This document shows positions 1 to 8,381 of a stretch of 40,196 bases of DNA, piece after piece. The stretch comes from Thiomicrorhabdus sp041583835 (GTDB taxonomy: Bacteria; Pseudomonadota; Gammaproteobacteria; Thiomicrospirales; Thiomicrospiraceae): assembly GCF_041583835.1 (NCBI RefSeq), contig NZ_JBFHFC010000024.1, positions 1 through 40,196 on the forward strand. The letters run 5' to 3'. The notes under the pieces were generated by a model. The model was given only the letters and a program-made list of their open reading frames with translations. It searched no databases and was not told where the DNA came from. Every line of letters begins with the position of its first letter. Position 1 is the first letter of the stretch. Both the position numbers and the translations under genes were made by a program.

Positions 1-54
1 AGTTCACCTTCGTGAAATATAGGATCATTATTCATTGTAACTGGTACTCGTGTA

Positions 55-78
55 AGGGGTTCGGAGGTATGAACCCCT
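55..78. other. 8-bp hairpin in the 5' edge region (bases 1-228 otherwise without a gene)
   Basis: AGGGGTTC (55-62) pairs perfectly with GAACCCCT (71-78) around an 8-base loop. No clear T-run follows on either strand, so calling it a terminator for the DsrE gene is only a guess. I see no supported coding region in the first 228 bases; the plus-strand frame starting at 134 runs antisense through the DsrE gene. Confidence 0.35.
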
Positions 79-228
79 GTTAGATTATTTAAATATCGAT
101 ATAGCAGCAATTTGGTGCCAGTCGAATTCTCTTTTGACACCACTTGCTCTATTGTTGTATCTCTTATTCGATCAAAACCTTATACCGTATCGGATCACAA
201 AAGACACACGATCTATTACCAATAGCGG

Positions 229-600
229 TCAGTACACCAAAATGGTGAAACCTTCGGCCATCAACTTGGCAACACTGGGAAGTCCCTCTGTTCCTGGTAT
301 CAAGTTGTCGTTGAGAAAGTTGATATCGGATGCTTTCACTTCATCAACTGTTCCAAACACAACGGAACAGCCCTGCGAAGCGCCGGCTACTTTATCCTTG
401 ACGAGTTCAAACAGTCCATGGACAGGATGTTCTGGTTTGTTCAACTCGTTAATCCAGCGTGTGCCAGTACCAAGGAACATTACCTGCACATTTTCGCTTT
501 TCTGCTTGAGATCATATGCGACTGCCAGTCCGTTAAAGACACGTCCAAGTGCTTCTTCACCAGCTTGTGGATCGGAATGAATGAGGATTGCTGTTTTCAT
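229..600 (-). CDS. DsrE-family protein
   Basis: A 123-residue cytoplasmic protein with the DsrE/DsrF-like alpha/beta fold: it opens with a beta strand and loop (MKTAILIHSDPQAGEEALGR) and ends in a short hydrophobic strand (GFTILVY). Family members include sulfur-relay subunits and many uncharacterised single-domain proteins. There is one cysteine (in GCSVVFG), so persulfide carriage is possible but not shown. The ATG at 600 is preceded by GGAG at good spacing. The gene is divergent from a LysR-type regulator with 128 bases between the starts, a layout in which the regulator often controls the neighbour. The family is fairly sure; the biochemical role is unknown. Confidence 0.75.
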   Translation of the reverse strand: MKTAILIHSDPQAGEEALGRVFNGLAVAYDLKQKSENVQVMFLGTGTRWINELNKPEHPVHGLFELVKDKVAGASQGCSVVFGTVDEVKASDINFLNDNLIPGTEGLPSVAKLMAEGFTILVY

Positions 601-603
601 GAT

Positions 604-719
604 TTACTCCATTGATAAGTTTAAATTGACGGTCCGCCCGTCAGAGAATTAGTATGGTTATTTATTTAAGATGAATAAATATCGAATTTATTAATAAACT
701 ATTGCAAAAAATGGAGTAA
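604..719. promoter_or_regulatory. Divergent control region between the DsrE gene and the LysR gene, with AT-rich dyads
   Basis: ATTTATT (660-666) is mirrored by AATAAAT (674-680), giving a 21-bp dyad with a 7-base centre. AATAAAT is followed by another ATTTATT (686-692), and TTTATTAATAAA (687-698) is a perfect palindrome. LysR-type regulators bind interrupted AT-rich dyads of this size, so this is the likely operator cluster. Separately, TTACTCCATT (604-613) and AATGGAGTAA (710-719) form a 10-bp inverted repeat that contains the Shine-Dalgarno sequence of each divergent gene. Confidence 0.45.
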
Positions 720-728
720 TTAGTAACC

Positions 729-1625
729 ATGGACAAACTTCAAGCAATGAGTATTTTCGTACAAATAGCGGATCATGGGAGTCTTACAGGGGCTGCAGAA
801 GCCATGGACAAATCCTTACCGTCAGTAGTAAGAGTGCTTGCTTCTTTGGAAGACTCGTTACAGGTGCGCTTATTTAATCGAACGACACGTCGTATAGCAT
901 TAACGGAAGAAGGCAGGTTATATCTTAAGCAGTGTCGGAGAATCCTGGCGGATGTTGAGGAAGCGGAAAGATCTCTGGGGCAACATCAGTCAGAGCCTCA
1001 GGGTGTGATTACCATAACTGCGCCCGAACGCTTCGGCGAGATACATGTCGCCCCAGCGGTGTCTGCATTCTTAAAACGTTATCCGAACACACAGGTTAAT
1101 TTGCTGTTGCATGATCGCCTAGTTGATCTTTTGGATGAGGGGGTGGATATCGCCGTACGTATTGCACACTTGCCTGATTCAAACTTGATCGCAAAACCAA
1201 TCAGTTCTGTTCGACAAGTTGTTTGTGCAAGTCCGACTTTACTTGAACAGACCGGCATACCGAAAAGTCCAAGAGAGTTGTCGGATTTGCCCTGCATACA
1301 GTTCACTGGAATGTCGAGTAGCCTTGAGTGGGAATTTTTTCAAGCAGACCAACGGCATCGAATCCCTATCAACAGTATATTGAATTGCAACCAGGCGGGC
1401 GCATCGTTGCATGCCTGTATGTCGGGTGCGGGTTTTGGTAGATTTCTCTGTTATCAGACTGCGCCCTATGAGAAAGATGGGCGGCTTGTGAAGGTCCTAT
1501 CCGATTTCGAACCACAGGCATTGCCATTAAGCTTAGTCTATCCACATGCTCGTCTACTATCAACAAGGGTACGAGCCATGGTTGACTGGCTGGCCACCTC
1601 GTTACGTAACTCTTTAGGCGAATAA
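729..1625 (+). CDS. LysR-family transcriptional regulator
   Basis: A 298-residue LysR-type regulator. Residues 1-60 form the winged helix-turn-helix (LQAMSIFVQIADHGSLTGAA, then RLFNRTTRRIALTEEG), and about 90-295 the periplasmic-binding-protein-like effector domain. DLLDEGVDIAVRIAHLPDSN is typical of the CrgA/DmlR-like subgroup. The ATG at 729 has GGAG at 713-716. It is divergent from the DsrE gene, with dyads between that suit autoregulation and control of the neighbour. It resembles the second LysR protein of this window (38162-39067) along its length. The effector cannot be deduced. Confidence 0.9.
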   Translation: MDKLQAMSIFVQIADHGSLTGAAEAMDKSLPSVVRVLASLEDSLQVRLFNRTTRRIALTEEGRLYLKQCRRILADVEEAERSLGQHQSEPQGVITITAPERFGEIHVAPAVSAFLKRYPNTQVNLLLHDRLVDLLDEGVDIAVRIAHLPDSNLIAKPISSVRQVVCASPTLLEQTGIPKSPRELSDLPCIQFTGMSSSLEWEFFQADQRHRIPINSILNCNQAGASLHACMSGAGFGRFLCYQTAPYEKDGRLVKVLSDFEPQALPLSLVYPHARLLSTRVRAMVDWLATSLRNSLGE

Positions 1626-1715
1626 GCAAGTGAACATTCTAAAAAATAATTTGTAAAGTGTTCAGTATAAGAATGCTTCTAAGTTTTAGTTTTTTCCGTT
1701 CTGTTAACAATTGAC

Positions 1716-3602
1716 TTAAACTTCCGCCAAATCGCCTTTGTCTTCCAGCCAAACTTTGCGATCGGCCGAACGTTTCTTGTTCAAAAGCATATCCATCATT
1801 TCATTTTCGCGCTCCATCGGATCCAGCTGCAACTGAATCAAACGGCGAGTCTCCGGCATCATAGTGGTCTCGCGTAACTGTTTCGGGTTCATTTCACCCA
1901 AACCTTTGAATCGAGTCACTTGAATTTTGCCCGGTAATTTATCCGCTTCGATACGATCGATGGTTCCTTGGCGTTCGTGTTCGTCCAACGCATAAAACAC
2001 CCTTTTGCCGACATCGATACGATACAGCGGCGGCATGGCGATATAGACGTGCCCTTGCTCTACCAGCTTCGGAAAATGGCGAACGAACAAAGCGCAGATC
2101 AGAGTAGCGATGTGCGCCCCGTCGGAATCGGCATCGGCAAGAATACAGACCTTACCGTAACGCAGACTGCTCAAATCTTCCGATCCCGGATCGACACCGA
2201 TGGCGACACTGATATCGTGAATCTCCTGGGAGGCTAATACCTGACCGGACTCAACCTCCCAGGTATTAAGGATTTTTCCGCGTAACGGCATGATCGCCTG
2301 ATAATTCTTATCGCGAGCCTGTTTAGCCGAACCGCCGGCAGAATCCCCTTCCACCAAAAACAGTTCTGTCAGGGTTAAATCGCTCTCGGTACAATCCGCC
2401 AATTTACCCGGCAACGCCGGACCGGAAGTGATTTTCTTACGCGTGATTTTTTTAGCCTTACGACTACGGTTGCTGGCATTTTGAATCACCAGGTCGGCAA
2501 TCTTCTCGGCCACTTCGGTATGTTGATTCAACCACAAGCTAAGCGCATCTTTAACCACACCGGAGATGAAAGGCACGCACTCGCGCGACGACAATCTTTC
2601 TTTGGTCTGACCAGCAAACTGCGGTTCATGTACCTTTGCGGACAATACGAAAGCGACATTCTGCCAAACATCTTCCGGAGTAATTTTGACCCCTCGCGGA
2701 ATCAAATTACGGAACTCGCAAAACTCTCGTACGGCATCAGTCGCCCCCGCTCGCAAGCCGTTGACATGCGTCCCACCTTGCGGTGTCGGAATCAAGTTAA
2801 CGTAACTCTCCAACAGAGTTTCGCTCGGCTCGACCAACCAGGCAATCGCCCATGAAACCCCCTCGTAATCGGTTTGGCTTTCGCCGACAAAACCTTCTTC
2901 CGGCAAACGTTCCAAACCATCCAGAGCTTCGTTCAGGTAATCCTGCAAACCGTTCTCGAAATGCCAAACATCGGTTTCGTTATTGGTTTCGTCTATAAAC
3001 GTAACTTTCAATCCGGGGCTTAATACCGCCTTGGCTCTCAATAAATGCTTTAATTTACCCAAAGCATATTTGGCGGAATCGAAAAATTTGCCGTCCGGCC
3101 AGAAATGTACAAATGTCCCGGTGTTTTTCTTACCGACTTTGCCGACCACCTCAAGCGGCTTGGAAACTTCGCCGTTCTCGAAAGTAATTTGATGCAGCTG
3201 GCCGTCGCGGCGAATTTGAATTTCCACCTTCTTCGATAACGCGTTAACCACCGAAATCCCGACCCCGTGCAAACCACCGGAGAACTTATAAGCCTTGTTG
3301 GAGAATTTACCGCCCGCATGCAAACGGGTCATGATAACTTCGACTCCGGGCACGCCTTCTTCCGGGTGGATATCAACCGGCATTCCTCGACCGTTATCCA
3401 ACACACTCATGGAACCGTCAGCATAATGTGTGACGGTGATTTCGTCTGCAAACCCAGCAATCGCCTCATCCACACTGTTGTCGATTACTTCCTGAGCCAA
3501 GTGGTTTGGTCGTGTGGTATCCGTATACATTCCAGGGCGCTTACGCACTGGATCCAAACCGGTTAATACTTCAATTTCAGCCGAGTTGTAGTTTCCACTC
3601 AC
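1716..3602 (-). CDS. parE: DNA topoisomerase IV subunit B
   Basis: ParE, the ATPase subunit of topoisomerase IV, which with ParC unlinks daughter chromosomes. The 628 residues nearly match E. coli ParE (630). The GHKL ATPase domain carries QEVIDNSVDEA (E38, N42), DNGRGMPVDIHP and GGLHGVGISVVNALS; the transducer domain holds the ATP-contacting lysine in QTKERLSS; the TOPRIM domain shows LVEGDSAGGSAKQARD and ADADSDGAHI; the C-terminal part has RFKGLGEMNPKQL. The short length and lack of the long GyrB-type insert favour ParE over GyrB. The start is GTG at 3602 with GGAG about 8 bases upstream. It is divergent from pdxH; parC is not in the window. Confidence 0.96.
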   Translation of the reverse strand: MSGNYNSAEIEVLTGLDPVRKRPGMYTDTTRPNHLAQEVIDNSVDEAIAGFADEITVTHYADGSMSVLDNGRGMPVDIHPEEGVPGVEVIMTRLHAGGKFSNKAYKFSGGLHGVGISVVNALSKKVEIQIRRDGQLHQITFENGEVSKPLEVVGKVGKKNTGTFVHFWPDGKFFDSAKYALGKLKHLLRAKAVLSPGLKVTFIDETNNETDVWHFENGLQDYLNEALDGLERLPEEGFVGESQTDYEGVSWAIAWLVEPSETLLESYVNLIPTPQGGTHVNGLRAGATDAVREFCEFRNLIPRGVKITPEDVWQNVAFVLSAKVHEPQFAGQTKERLSSRECVPFISGVVKDALSLWLNQHTEVAEKIADLVIQNASNRSRKAKKITRKKITSGPALPGKLADCTESDLTLTELFLVEGDSAGGSAKQARDKNYQAIMPLRGKILNTWEVESGQVLASQEIHDISVAIGVDPGSEDLSSLRYGKVCILADADSDGAHIATLICALFVRHFPKLVEQGHVYIAMPPLYRIDVGKRVFYALDEHERQGTIDRIEADKLPGKIQVTRFKGLGEMNPKQLRETTMMPETRRLIQLQLDPMERENEMMDMLLNKKRSADRKVWLEDKGDLAEV

Positions 3603-3666
3603 AGAGAAGACTCCTAGTGATAAAATGGTGTAAATTTCATTAATTTCAGAATCATATCATAGAACC

Positions 3667-4323
3667 ATGCCAAATCGAGACTACCATCAAGAACGCCGCG
3701 ACTACCAGTTTGCGCAACTTAATCGCGATTCGCTCAAAAGCAACCCATTCGAACAATTCTCACATTGGATGGAAGCTGCAATCGAACAGAAAATCTGCGA
3801 TCCGACCGCCATGTCCGTTTCCACGGTGGACGACCAAGGACAACCCCATAGTCGCGTCGTTCTATTGAAGGCATTCGATCAAAACGGCTTTGTATTCTAT
3901 ACCCATTACGACAGTGCCAAGGGTCATCAAATCTCAAGCAACGACAAAGTCGCACTGCTGTTTTTCTGGCCGGAAATGGATCGTCAGATTCGAATCGAAG
4001 GCCAAATCAAAAAAATTTCCGCGCAGCAATCGGCCGATTATTTCCACAGCCGACCTCGCGACAGCCAGTTGGCCGCGTTTATCTCCAAACAGAGCCAGGT
4101 CGTAGCGAACCGCCAAGCGTTGGAAGACAGCATGCAAACGGCTAAAGAGCAATTCGATCAACAGGAAGTTCCGCATCCCGAACATTGGGGCGGCTACTTA
4201 ATTCAACCGCAAGCTTTCGAATTCTGGCAAGGACGCCCCAACCGGTTACATGATCGCTTTCGTTACTCGAAAGACCATAACGGAAATGAGCAGACTTGGT
4301 CAATCGACCGCCTTTCTCCCTAA
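3667..4323 (+). CDS. pdxH: Pyridoxamine 5'-phosphate oxidase
   Basis: PdxH is an FMN-dependent oxidase that converts pyridoxine and pyridoxamine 5'-phosphate to pyridoxal 5'-phosphate, the last step of vitamin B6 synthesis and salvage. At 218 residues it has the E. coli length. The FMN-binding split barrel shows SRVVLLKAFDQNGFVFYTHY and the C-terminal dimer region has FEFWQGRPNRLHDRFRY ending in DRLSP, both family signatures. The ATG at 3667 lacks a strong Shine-Dalgarno sequence. ung follows after 30 bases on the same strand and is probably co-transcribed. Confidence 0.95.
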   Translation: MPNRDYHQERRDYQFAQLNRDSLKSNPFEQFSHWMEAAIEQKICDPTAMSVSTVDDQGQPHSRVVLLKAFDQNGFVFYTHYDSAKGHQISSNDKVALLFFWPEMDRQIRIEGQIKKISAQQSADYFHSRPRDSQLAAFISKQSQVVANRQALEDSMQTAKEQFDQQEVPHPEHWGGYLIQPQAFEFWQGRPNRLHDRFRYSKDHNGNEQTWSIDRLSP

Positions 4324-4353
4324 TCAAAATTCGAATCGGATACATCATAAATT

Positions 4354-5037
4354 ATGCAAGATATCCTAGGCAAACTCTCTCGCAGCTGGGTTGATAAAGT
4401 CGGTACGGAGTTCGAAAAACCGTACATGCAACAACTTGAAGGTTTTCTCGCCGAAGAACAAGCGGCCAGAAAACACATATTGCCTCCCAAAGCACTTTGG
4501 TTCAATGCATTGAACAGCACTTCGTTCGAAGAAACCAAAGTGGTTATTTTAGGACAAGATCCCTACCCGACTCCCGGCCATGCTCACGGATTATGTTTTT
4601 CGGTACAACCGGAAGTGAGTCCACTACCTAAATCCTTATTGAACATCAATAAAGAGTTGCTTAGCGATCTGGGCGTTGACAACCAGCATACCGGCTATCT
4701 TCAACCCTGGGCGGAACAGGGCGTATTATTATTAAATGCCGTACTGACGGTTGAAGCTTATAAGAGCAACTCTCATCAAAATCGCGGGTGGGAAGCGTTT
4801 ACCGACGCCATCGTCCAATCCGTTAATGATGAAAAACAACATTGCGTATTCATATTATGGGGTAGCTACGCCCAGAAAAAGGGGCGTTTCATCGATCGAA
4901 GCAAACATCTGGTTCTGGAAAGCGCCCATCCTTCTCCGCTGTCTGCCTACCGGGGTTTCTTTGGCAGCCGCCCGTTTTCGCAAACCAACGCCTACCTGCA
5001 ATCGCATGGCCTGTCGCCGATCAACTGGCAATTGTAA
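4354..5037 (+). CDS. ung: Uracil-DNA glycosylase, family 1
   Basis: Ung removes uracil from DNA as the first step of base-excision repair. The water-activating loop GQDPYP holds the catalytic Asp at about residue 69, the leucine/minor-groove loop AHPSPLSAYRGFFGS the catalytic His at about 192, and LLLNAVLTV matches the uracil-pocket region. The length of 227 is close to E. coli Ung (229). The gene lies 30 bases after pdxH. No clear ribosome-binding site precedes the ATG at 4354, so translation may depend on the upstream gene. Confidence 0.96.
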   Translation: MQDILGKLSRSWVDKVGTEFEKPYMQQLEGFLAEEQAARKHILPPKALWFNALNSTSFEETKVVILGQDPYPTPGHAHGLCFSVQPEVSPLPKSLLNINKELLSDLGVDNQHTGYLQPWAEQGVLLLNAVLTVEAYKSNSHQNRGWEAFTDAIVQSVNDEKQHCVFILWGSYAQKKGRFIDRSKHLVLESAHPSPLSAYRGFFGSRPFSQTNAYLQSHGLSPINWQL

Positions 5038-5168
5038 AGCACTTCCTCCTAACATAACCACCTATTAAATACGCTTATTACTCCATGTAAAAATTCAGGT
5101 AGGGATACCGACAATCACGTGCTATTCTTCATAACCACATAATAATAAACTGATGCCGCGAGGAAACC

Positions 5169-6944
5169 GTGAAAAAACCGAGTTTATGGAGCCGTACCAA
5201 AATTTCCACCCTAAGCGCCCTACTATTGGGAATGATGATCATGGCAGGGGTTTTCTTCACCACCGCCTTCTCCCTGATCAAATCCGACACTCAAACCATC
5301 CATGAACATTGGCAACAGTATAAAACCTCCCCGACTCCGGAAGCCGCCCAACAGCAAGCGGCTCAACTCGAAGACAGCATCGTTGAAGTCAATCAGATTA
5401 CGACTTATTTCATTGCTGCGGTGTTGATTGCCGTCATTGCCTTTATCATTTTGATGTACGCGACATTAATTGTAAAAATTGCCCGCCCCCTGAGCCAGAT
5501 GCAGAAAGGTATCACCGAAATCACGGATAGTAATGATTTTTCGAAATTGCTGACGGTCAAATTCGAAGATGAAGTCGGACAGGTTCAACACAGCTTCAAT
5601 CAACTGACTCAAAACCTAAAATCGGTTTTCAATGAAACCAACTATCATCTGGATAAGGTAGCCAACGGTGAATTCGATCAAACCATCGAGGTTGAAGTCG
5701 GCGGGGATCTTCTTCAATTCAAAAACAACGTTAACGCCTCGATTAAAAGCGTGGCGAGAACCATGCACTCATTGGAATCGGTAGCTGACGCCATTTCTCA
5801 AGGGGATTTCACGGCACGCATGGACAACTCGGTTCAAGGCGAACTCAAACAGAAAGTGGATCACGCCATGATTTCGATGGATCAAATCATCGACAATATA
5901 AACCAGATCATGCAGCGAGTTTCGCACTGCGAACTCAAACAACGCGTCAACATTGAAGCCAAAGGGCGTTTAAACGAACTCAAGTCATACATCAACAACG
6001 CTTTAGACACACTGGAAAATGGACTGAATGCGATCAATTCCTCAATCCAGTCGATGTCTGATCGGAACTTGACCTACCAAATAGAACAGTCCTTTTCCGG
6101 CGAAATGGAAATGGTCAAACAACAACTCAACAACACCACTCTACAGCTCAATTCAACTCTTCAAATGGTAACCGAAACCTCCAACATGGTGAATGCGGAT
6201 GTTGGATTGATCTCTGAAAGCAACCAAGAATTGGCGCAACGTACGCAACAACAAGCTGCCTCTGTAGAACAGACGGCTACCACTATGGAACAAATGACTT
6301 CTGCCGTCAGCCAAACCGCCGACAATGCCAAACGTGCCAGCCAGCTGACGCAAGAGACACGTAAATTGGCGGATGAAGGCCGACAGGTTATGACTTCTTC
6401 GGTTGAATCGATGCAACAAATTCAAGATTCCAGCCTTCGTATCAGCGACATTATCGGCTTAATCGACAGCATTGCTTTTCAAACAAACCTATTGGCTTTG
6501 AACGCGGCTGTCGAAGCGGCTCGTGCGGGCGAACAAGGTAGAGGGTTTGCCGTAGTCGCCGGTGAAGTCCGTACGTTGGCACAAAAATCCGCCGATGCGT
6601 CCAAGGAAATTCGAGGATTGATTGACGATGTCGTGCAACAGGTCAATGAAGGTGCCGATCAACTCAATCAAAGCAGCGAAGCATTCGATCGAATCAACCA
6701 GGGCATACAAATGGTCAATGACATCGTGATCGATATCACCGCCAGCACGCAAGAACAGGCCTTAGGAATCCAACAAGTGAATCAAGCCATCAGCGAATTA
6801 GACATCGGCATACAACAGAATTCAAGCATGGTGGAAGAGACTTCCAACCATTCCTACAAACTGGTGCAGCAGGCCAAGCAGCTGACTGAAGAAGTCTTGT
6901 TGTTCACCGTCGACAGTTCGATCTGTCTGCCTAATCGAGGATGA
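5169..6944 (+). CDS. Methyl-accepting chemotaxis protein with poly-HAMP region
   Basis: A 591-residue inner-membrane chemoreceptor. Membrane segments lie at about 13-36 and 78-104, leaving only some 40 periplasmic residues, too few for a usual ligand-binding domain. After the canonical HAMP (about 105-155), four more HAMP-like units can be read by the repeated pattern of a GEF/GDF/CEL/RNL turn and a downstream G-[DE/R]-L/M motif: near VANGEFDQTI, ISQGDFTARM, VSHCELKQRV and MSDRNLTYQI. The signalling domain has the invariant hairpin tip (NLLALNAAVEAARAGEQGRG) for CheA/CheW binding. There is no C-terminal NWETF-type methyltransferase tether. The start is GTG at 5169 behind GAGGAAA. The stimulus is unknown; an internal signal or a partner protein is plausible. 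Confidence 0.9.
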   Translation: MKKPSLWSRTKISTLSALLLGMMIMAGVFFTTAFSLIKSDTQTIHEHWQQYKTSPTPEAAQQQAAQLEDSIVEVNQITTYFIAAVLIAVIAFIILMYATLIVKIARPLSQMQKGITEITDSNDFSKLLTVKFEDEVGQVQHSFNQLTQNLKSVFNETNYHLDKVANGEFDQTIEVEVGGDLLQFKNNVNASIKSVARTMHSLESVADAISQGDFTARMDNSVQGELKQKVDHAMISMDQIIDNINQIMQRVSHCELKQRVNIEAKGRLNELKSYINNALDTLENGLNAINSSIQSMSDRNLTYQIEQSFSGEMEMVKQQLNNTTLQLNSTLQMVTETSNMVNADVGLISESNQELAQRTQQQAASVEQTATTMEQMTSAVSQTADNAKRASQLTQETRKLADEGRQVMTSSVESMQQIQDSSLRISDIIGLIDSIAFQTNLLALNAAVEAARAGEQGRGFAVVAGEVRTLAQKSADASKEIRGLIDDVVQQVNEGADQLNQSSEAFDRINQGIQMVNDIVIDITASTQEQALGIQQVNQAISELDIGIQQNSSMVEETSNHSYKLVQQAKQLTEEVLLFTVDSSICLPNRG

Positions 6945-6970
6945 ATCACGTTTCCTGACGCCGAAACAAA

Positions 6971-6998
6971 TCAGGCCCGTTCTTGCGAACGAGCCTGA
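6971..6998 (-). terminator. Terminator after plsC
   Basis: A 12-bp stem with one mismatch (6971-6982 with 6987-6998) closes a TTGC loop. Read on the minus strand it is followed by TTTGTTTC, so it best serves the gmhB-plsC operon. It may also stop the converging chemoreceptor transcript, although the plus strand has no T-run. Confidence 0.7.
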
Positions 6999-7033
6999 CC
7001 ATTATGCATGCCGCCCAATCCGATCAATGATCG

Positions 7034-7756
7034 TTACTGACTGCCTGGCTTGTCCAGATAACGGGTATACCAATCTTCAATAGCCTGATTGATTTCGGCC
7101 ACACTCAGTTCCGATACATCCAAAGGAGGACTGATGTGCATCTCAATCAACCCCGGCTTTTTGATAAAACTGTTTTTTGGCCAGAAACTACCGGCATTAT
7201 GGGCCACCAGATAAATCGGAGATTGGGTTTTCTTTGCCAGCATAGCGCCACCGACATTGATTTTACCCAGCTCTCCCGGAGGCATGCGCGTCCCTTCCGG
7301 AAACAACACGACCCAATCCCCCTGCTTCAATCGAGCTTGTCCTTCCGACAACAACTGATTCAGAGCCTTGCGCCCCGCAGCGCGATCGATCGCAATAGGA
7401 TGCAATAGTTTCATCCCCCAGCCGAAGAACGGAATCTTCAACAATTCACGCTTCAACACATAGGCCTGGCGCGGAAAAATTTCCTGAAACGCCAGGGTTT
7501 CCCATGCCGATTCATGACGCGACAGAATCAACCCGGCCTGCTCTTCATCCACATTTTCCATACCATAGACTTTGTAACGGACGCCACAGGTCCATTTCAG
7601 CCAGATCAAACAAAAACGCGCCCAATGATGCATAAACGCATAACGTGTCTTAAAAGAAAACGGACGGGTAAGCTGACCCAATACCGAAAATAGGATCATG
7701 GACAACGTCTGTCCGATTGCAAACAGCACCGAACGAATAAACCAAATCAACTTCAT
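7034..7756 (-). CDS. plsC: Lysophospholipid (1-acyl-glycerol-3-phosphate) acyltransferase
   Basis: A 240-residue membrane-anchored acyltransferase of the PlsC family, which acylates lysophosphatidic acid to phosphatidic acid in phospholipid synthesis. A hydrophobic N-terminal segment (about 5-30) precedes the catalytic block SRHESAWETLAF; here the HX4D dyad reads H81-X4-E86. The phosphate-binding block FPEGTRMPPGE and a later hydrophobic block (SPIYLVAHNAG) are as expected. Its ATG overlaps the stop of gmhB as ATGA, so the two are translationally coupled. It could acylate another lysolipid; the family call is firm, the substrate less so. Confidence 0.85.
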   Translation of the reverse strand: MKLIWFIRSVLFAIGQTLSMILFSVLGQLTRPFSFKTRYAFMHHWARFCLIWLKWTCGVRYKVYGMENVDEEQAGLILSRHESAWETLAFQEIFPRQAYVLKRELLKIPFFGWGMKLLHPIAIDRAAGRKALNQLLSEGQARLKQGDWVVLFPEGTRMPPGELGKINVGGAMLAKKTQSPIYLVAHNAGSFWPKNSFIKKPGLIEMHISPPLDVSELSVAEINQAIEDWYTRYLDKPGSQ

Positions 7757-8295
7757 TTTAATATCGCCTCCACAACGGCCAATAAATTGTCATACACCGG
7801 AATACCTTCAAGAACTGGGTCTTGCGTCGCCAAAGTGCGCTCGCCCTTACCGCTACGCACCAGATAAGGTTGCATTTTTTTCGCCTGTGCCACCTTCATA
7901 TCCGCCAAGGTGTCACCGACCATCGGACAGCCTTGCAAAGACACGCCAAAACGGTTTTCAATCGCCTGCAGCATGCCCGTCGAAGGTTTGCGGCACGGCG
8001 TATTATCGTCTCCGACATAAGGCGAAAAATTGATCCAGTCCACATTCGCCCCTTGCGCCATCAACAGGCTTTGAAGCTTCTGGTGCATGGCGCTCAAGGT
8101 TGCGCGATCGTAATACCCTCTGCGGATACCCGATTGATTGGTAGCCACCGCAACCAACCAGCCTGCCCGCTTCAAACGTACGATCGCTTCTAGACTCCCC
8201 GGCACCGGATGCCACTCGTCAGGAGATTTGATAAAGGCGTCGGAATCTTCATTGATGACGCCGTCACGATCCAAGACGATGATCTTTTTCTGCAT
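7753..8295 (-). CDS. gmhB: D-glycero-beta-D-manno-heptose 1,7-bisphosphate 7-phosphatase
   Basis: A 180-residue HAD-superfamily phosphatase acting in ADP-heptose synthesis for the lipopolysaccharide inner core. The nucleophile motif is LDRDGVINEDSDAFIKSP, motif II is ATNQSGIRRGYY, the substrate loop is CRKPSTGML, and the Mg-binding motif is MVGDTLADM. In E. coli GmhB a zinc is held by Cys-X-His plus a Cys-X-Cys just before RKP; here that segment reads NFSPYVGDDNTPC, keeping one cysteine (C101), so the zinc site looks lost. The ATG at 8295 follows GAGAG. It overlaps plsC by 4 bases and is separated from glyS by a terminator. Confidence 0.88.
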   Translation of the reverse strand: MQKKIIVLDRDGVINEDSDAFIKSPDEWHPVPGSLEAIVRLKRAGWLVAVATNQSGIRRGYYDRATLSAMHQKLQSLLMAQGANVDWINFSPYVGDDNTPCRKPSTGMLQAIENRFGVSLQGCPMVGDTLADMKVAQAKKMQPYLVRSGKGERTLATQDPVLEGIPVYDNLLAVVEAILK

Positions 8296-8317
8296 AAATT
8301 TACTCTCGTAAAATACA

Positions 8318-8339
8318 AATTCCCGCCGAAGCGGGAATT
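8318..8339 (-). terminator. Terminator between glyS and gmhB
   Basis: AATTCCCGC (8318-8326) pairs perfectly with GCGGGAATT (8331-8339) around CGAA. On the minus strand the loop reads TTCG, a stable tetraloop, and the stem is followed by the T-rich TTTGTATTTT. It ends the glyQ-glyS transcript just before gmhB. Confidence 0.75.
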
Positions 8340-8381
8340 CTGAATCAAACCATATTTAATTACGGCCTTGGGCTTAACGAA

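Noticed and set aside
134..580. 148-codon plus-strand frame
   Set aside because: It lies almost wholly antisense to the DsrE gene, which has family similarity and a ribosome-binding site; this frame has neither.
1631..1664. TGAACA...TGTTCA stem between the first LysR gene and parE as a terminator
   Set aside because: Only 6 bp with a 22-base AT-rich loop and no adjacent T-run; too weak to call.
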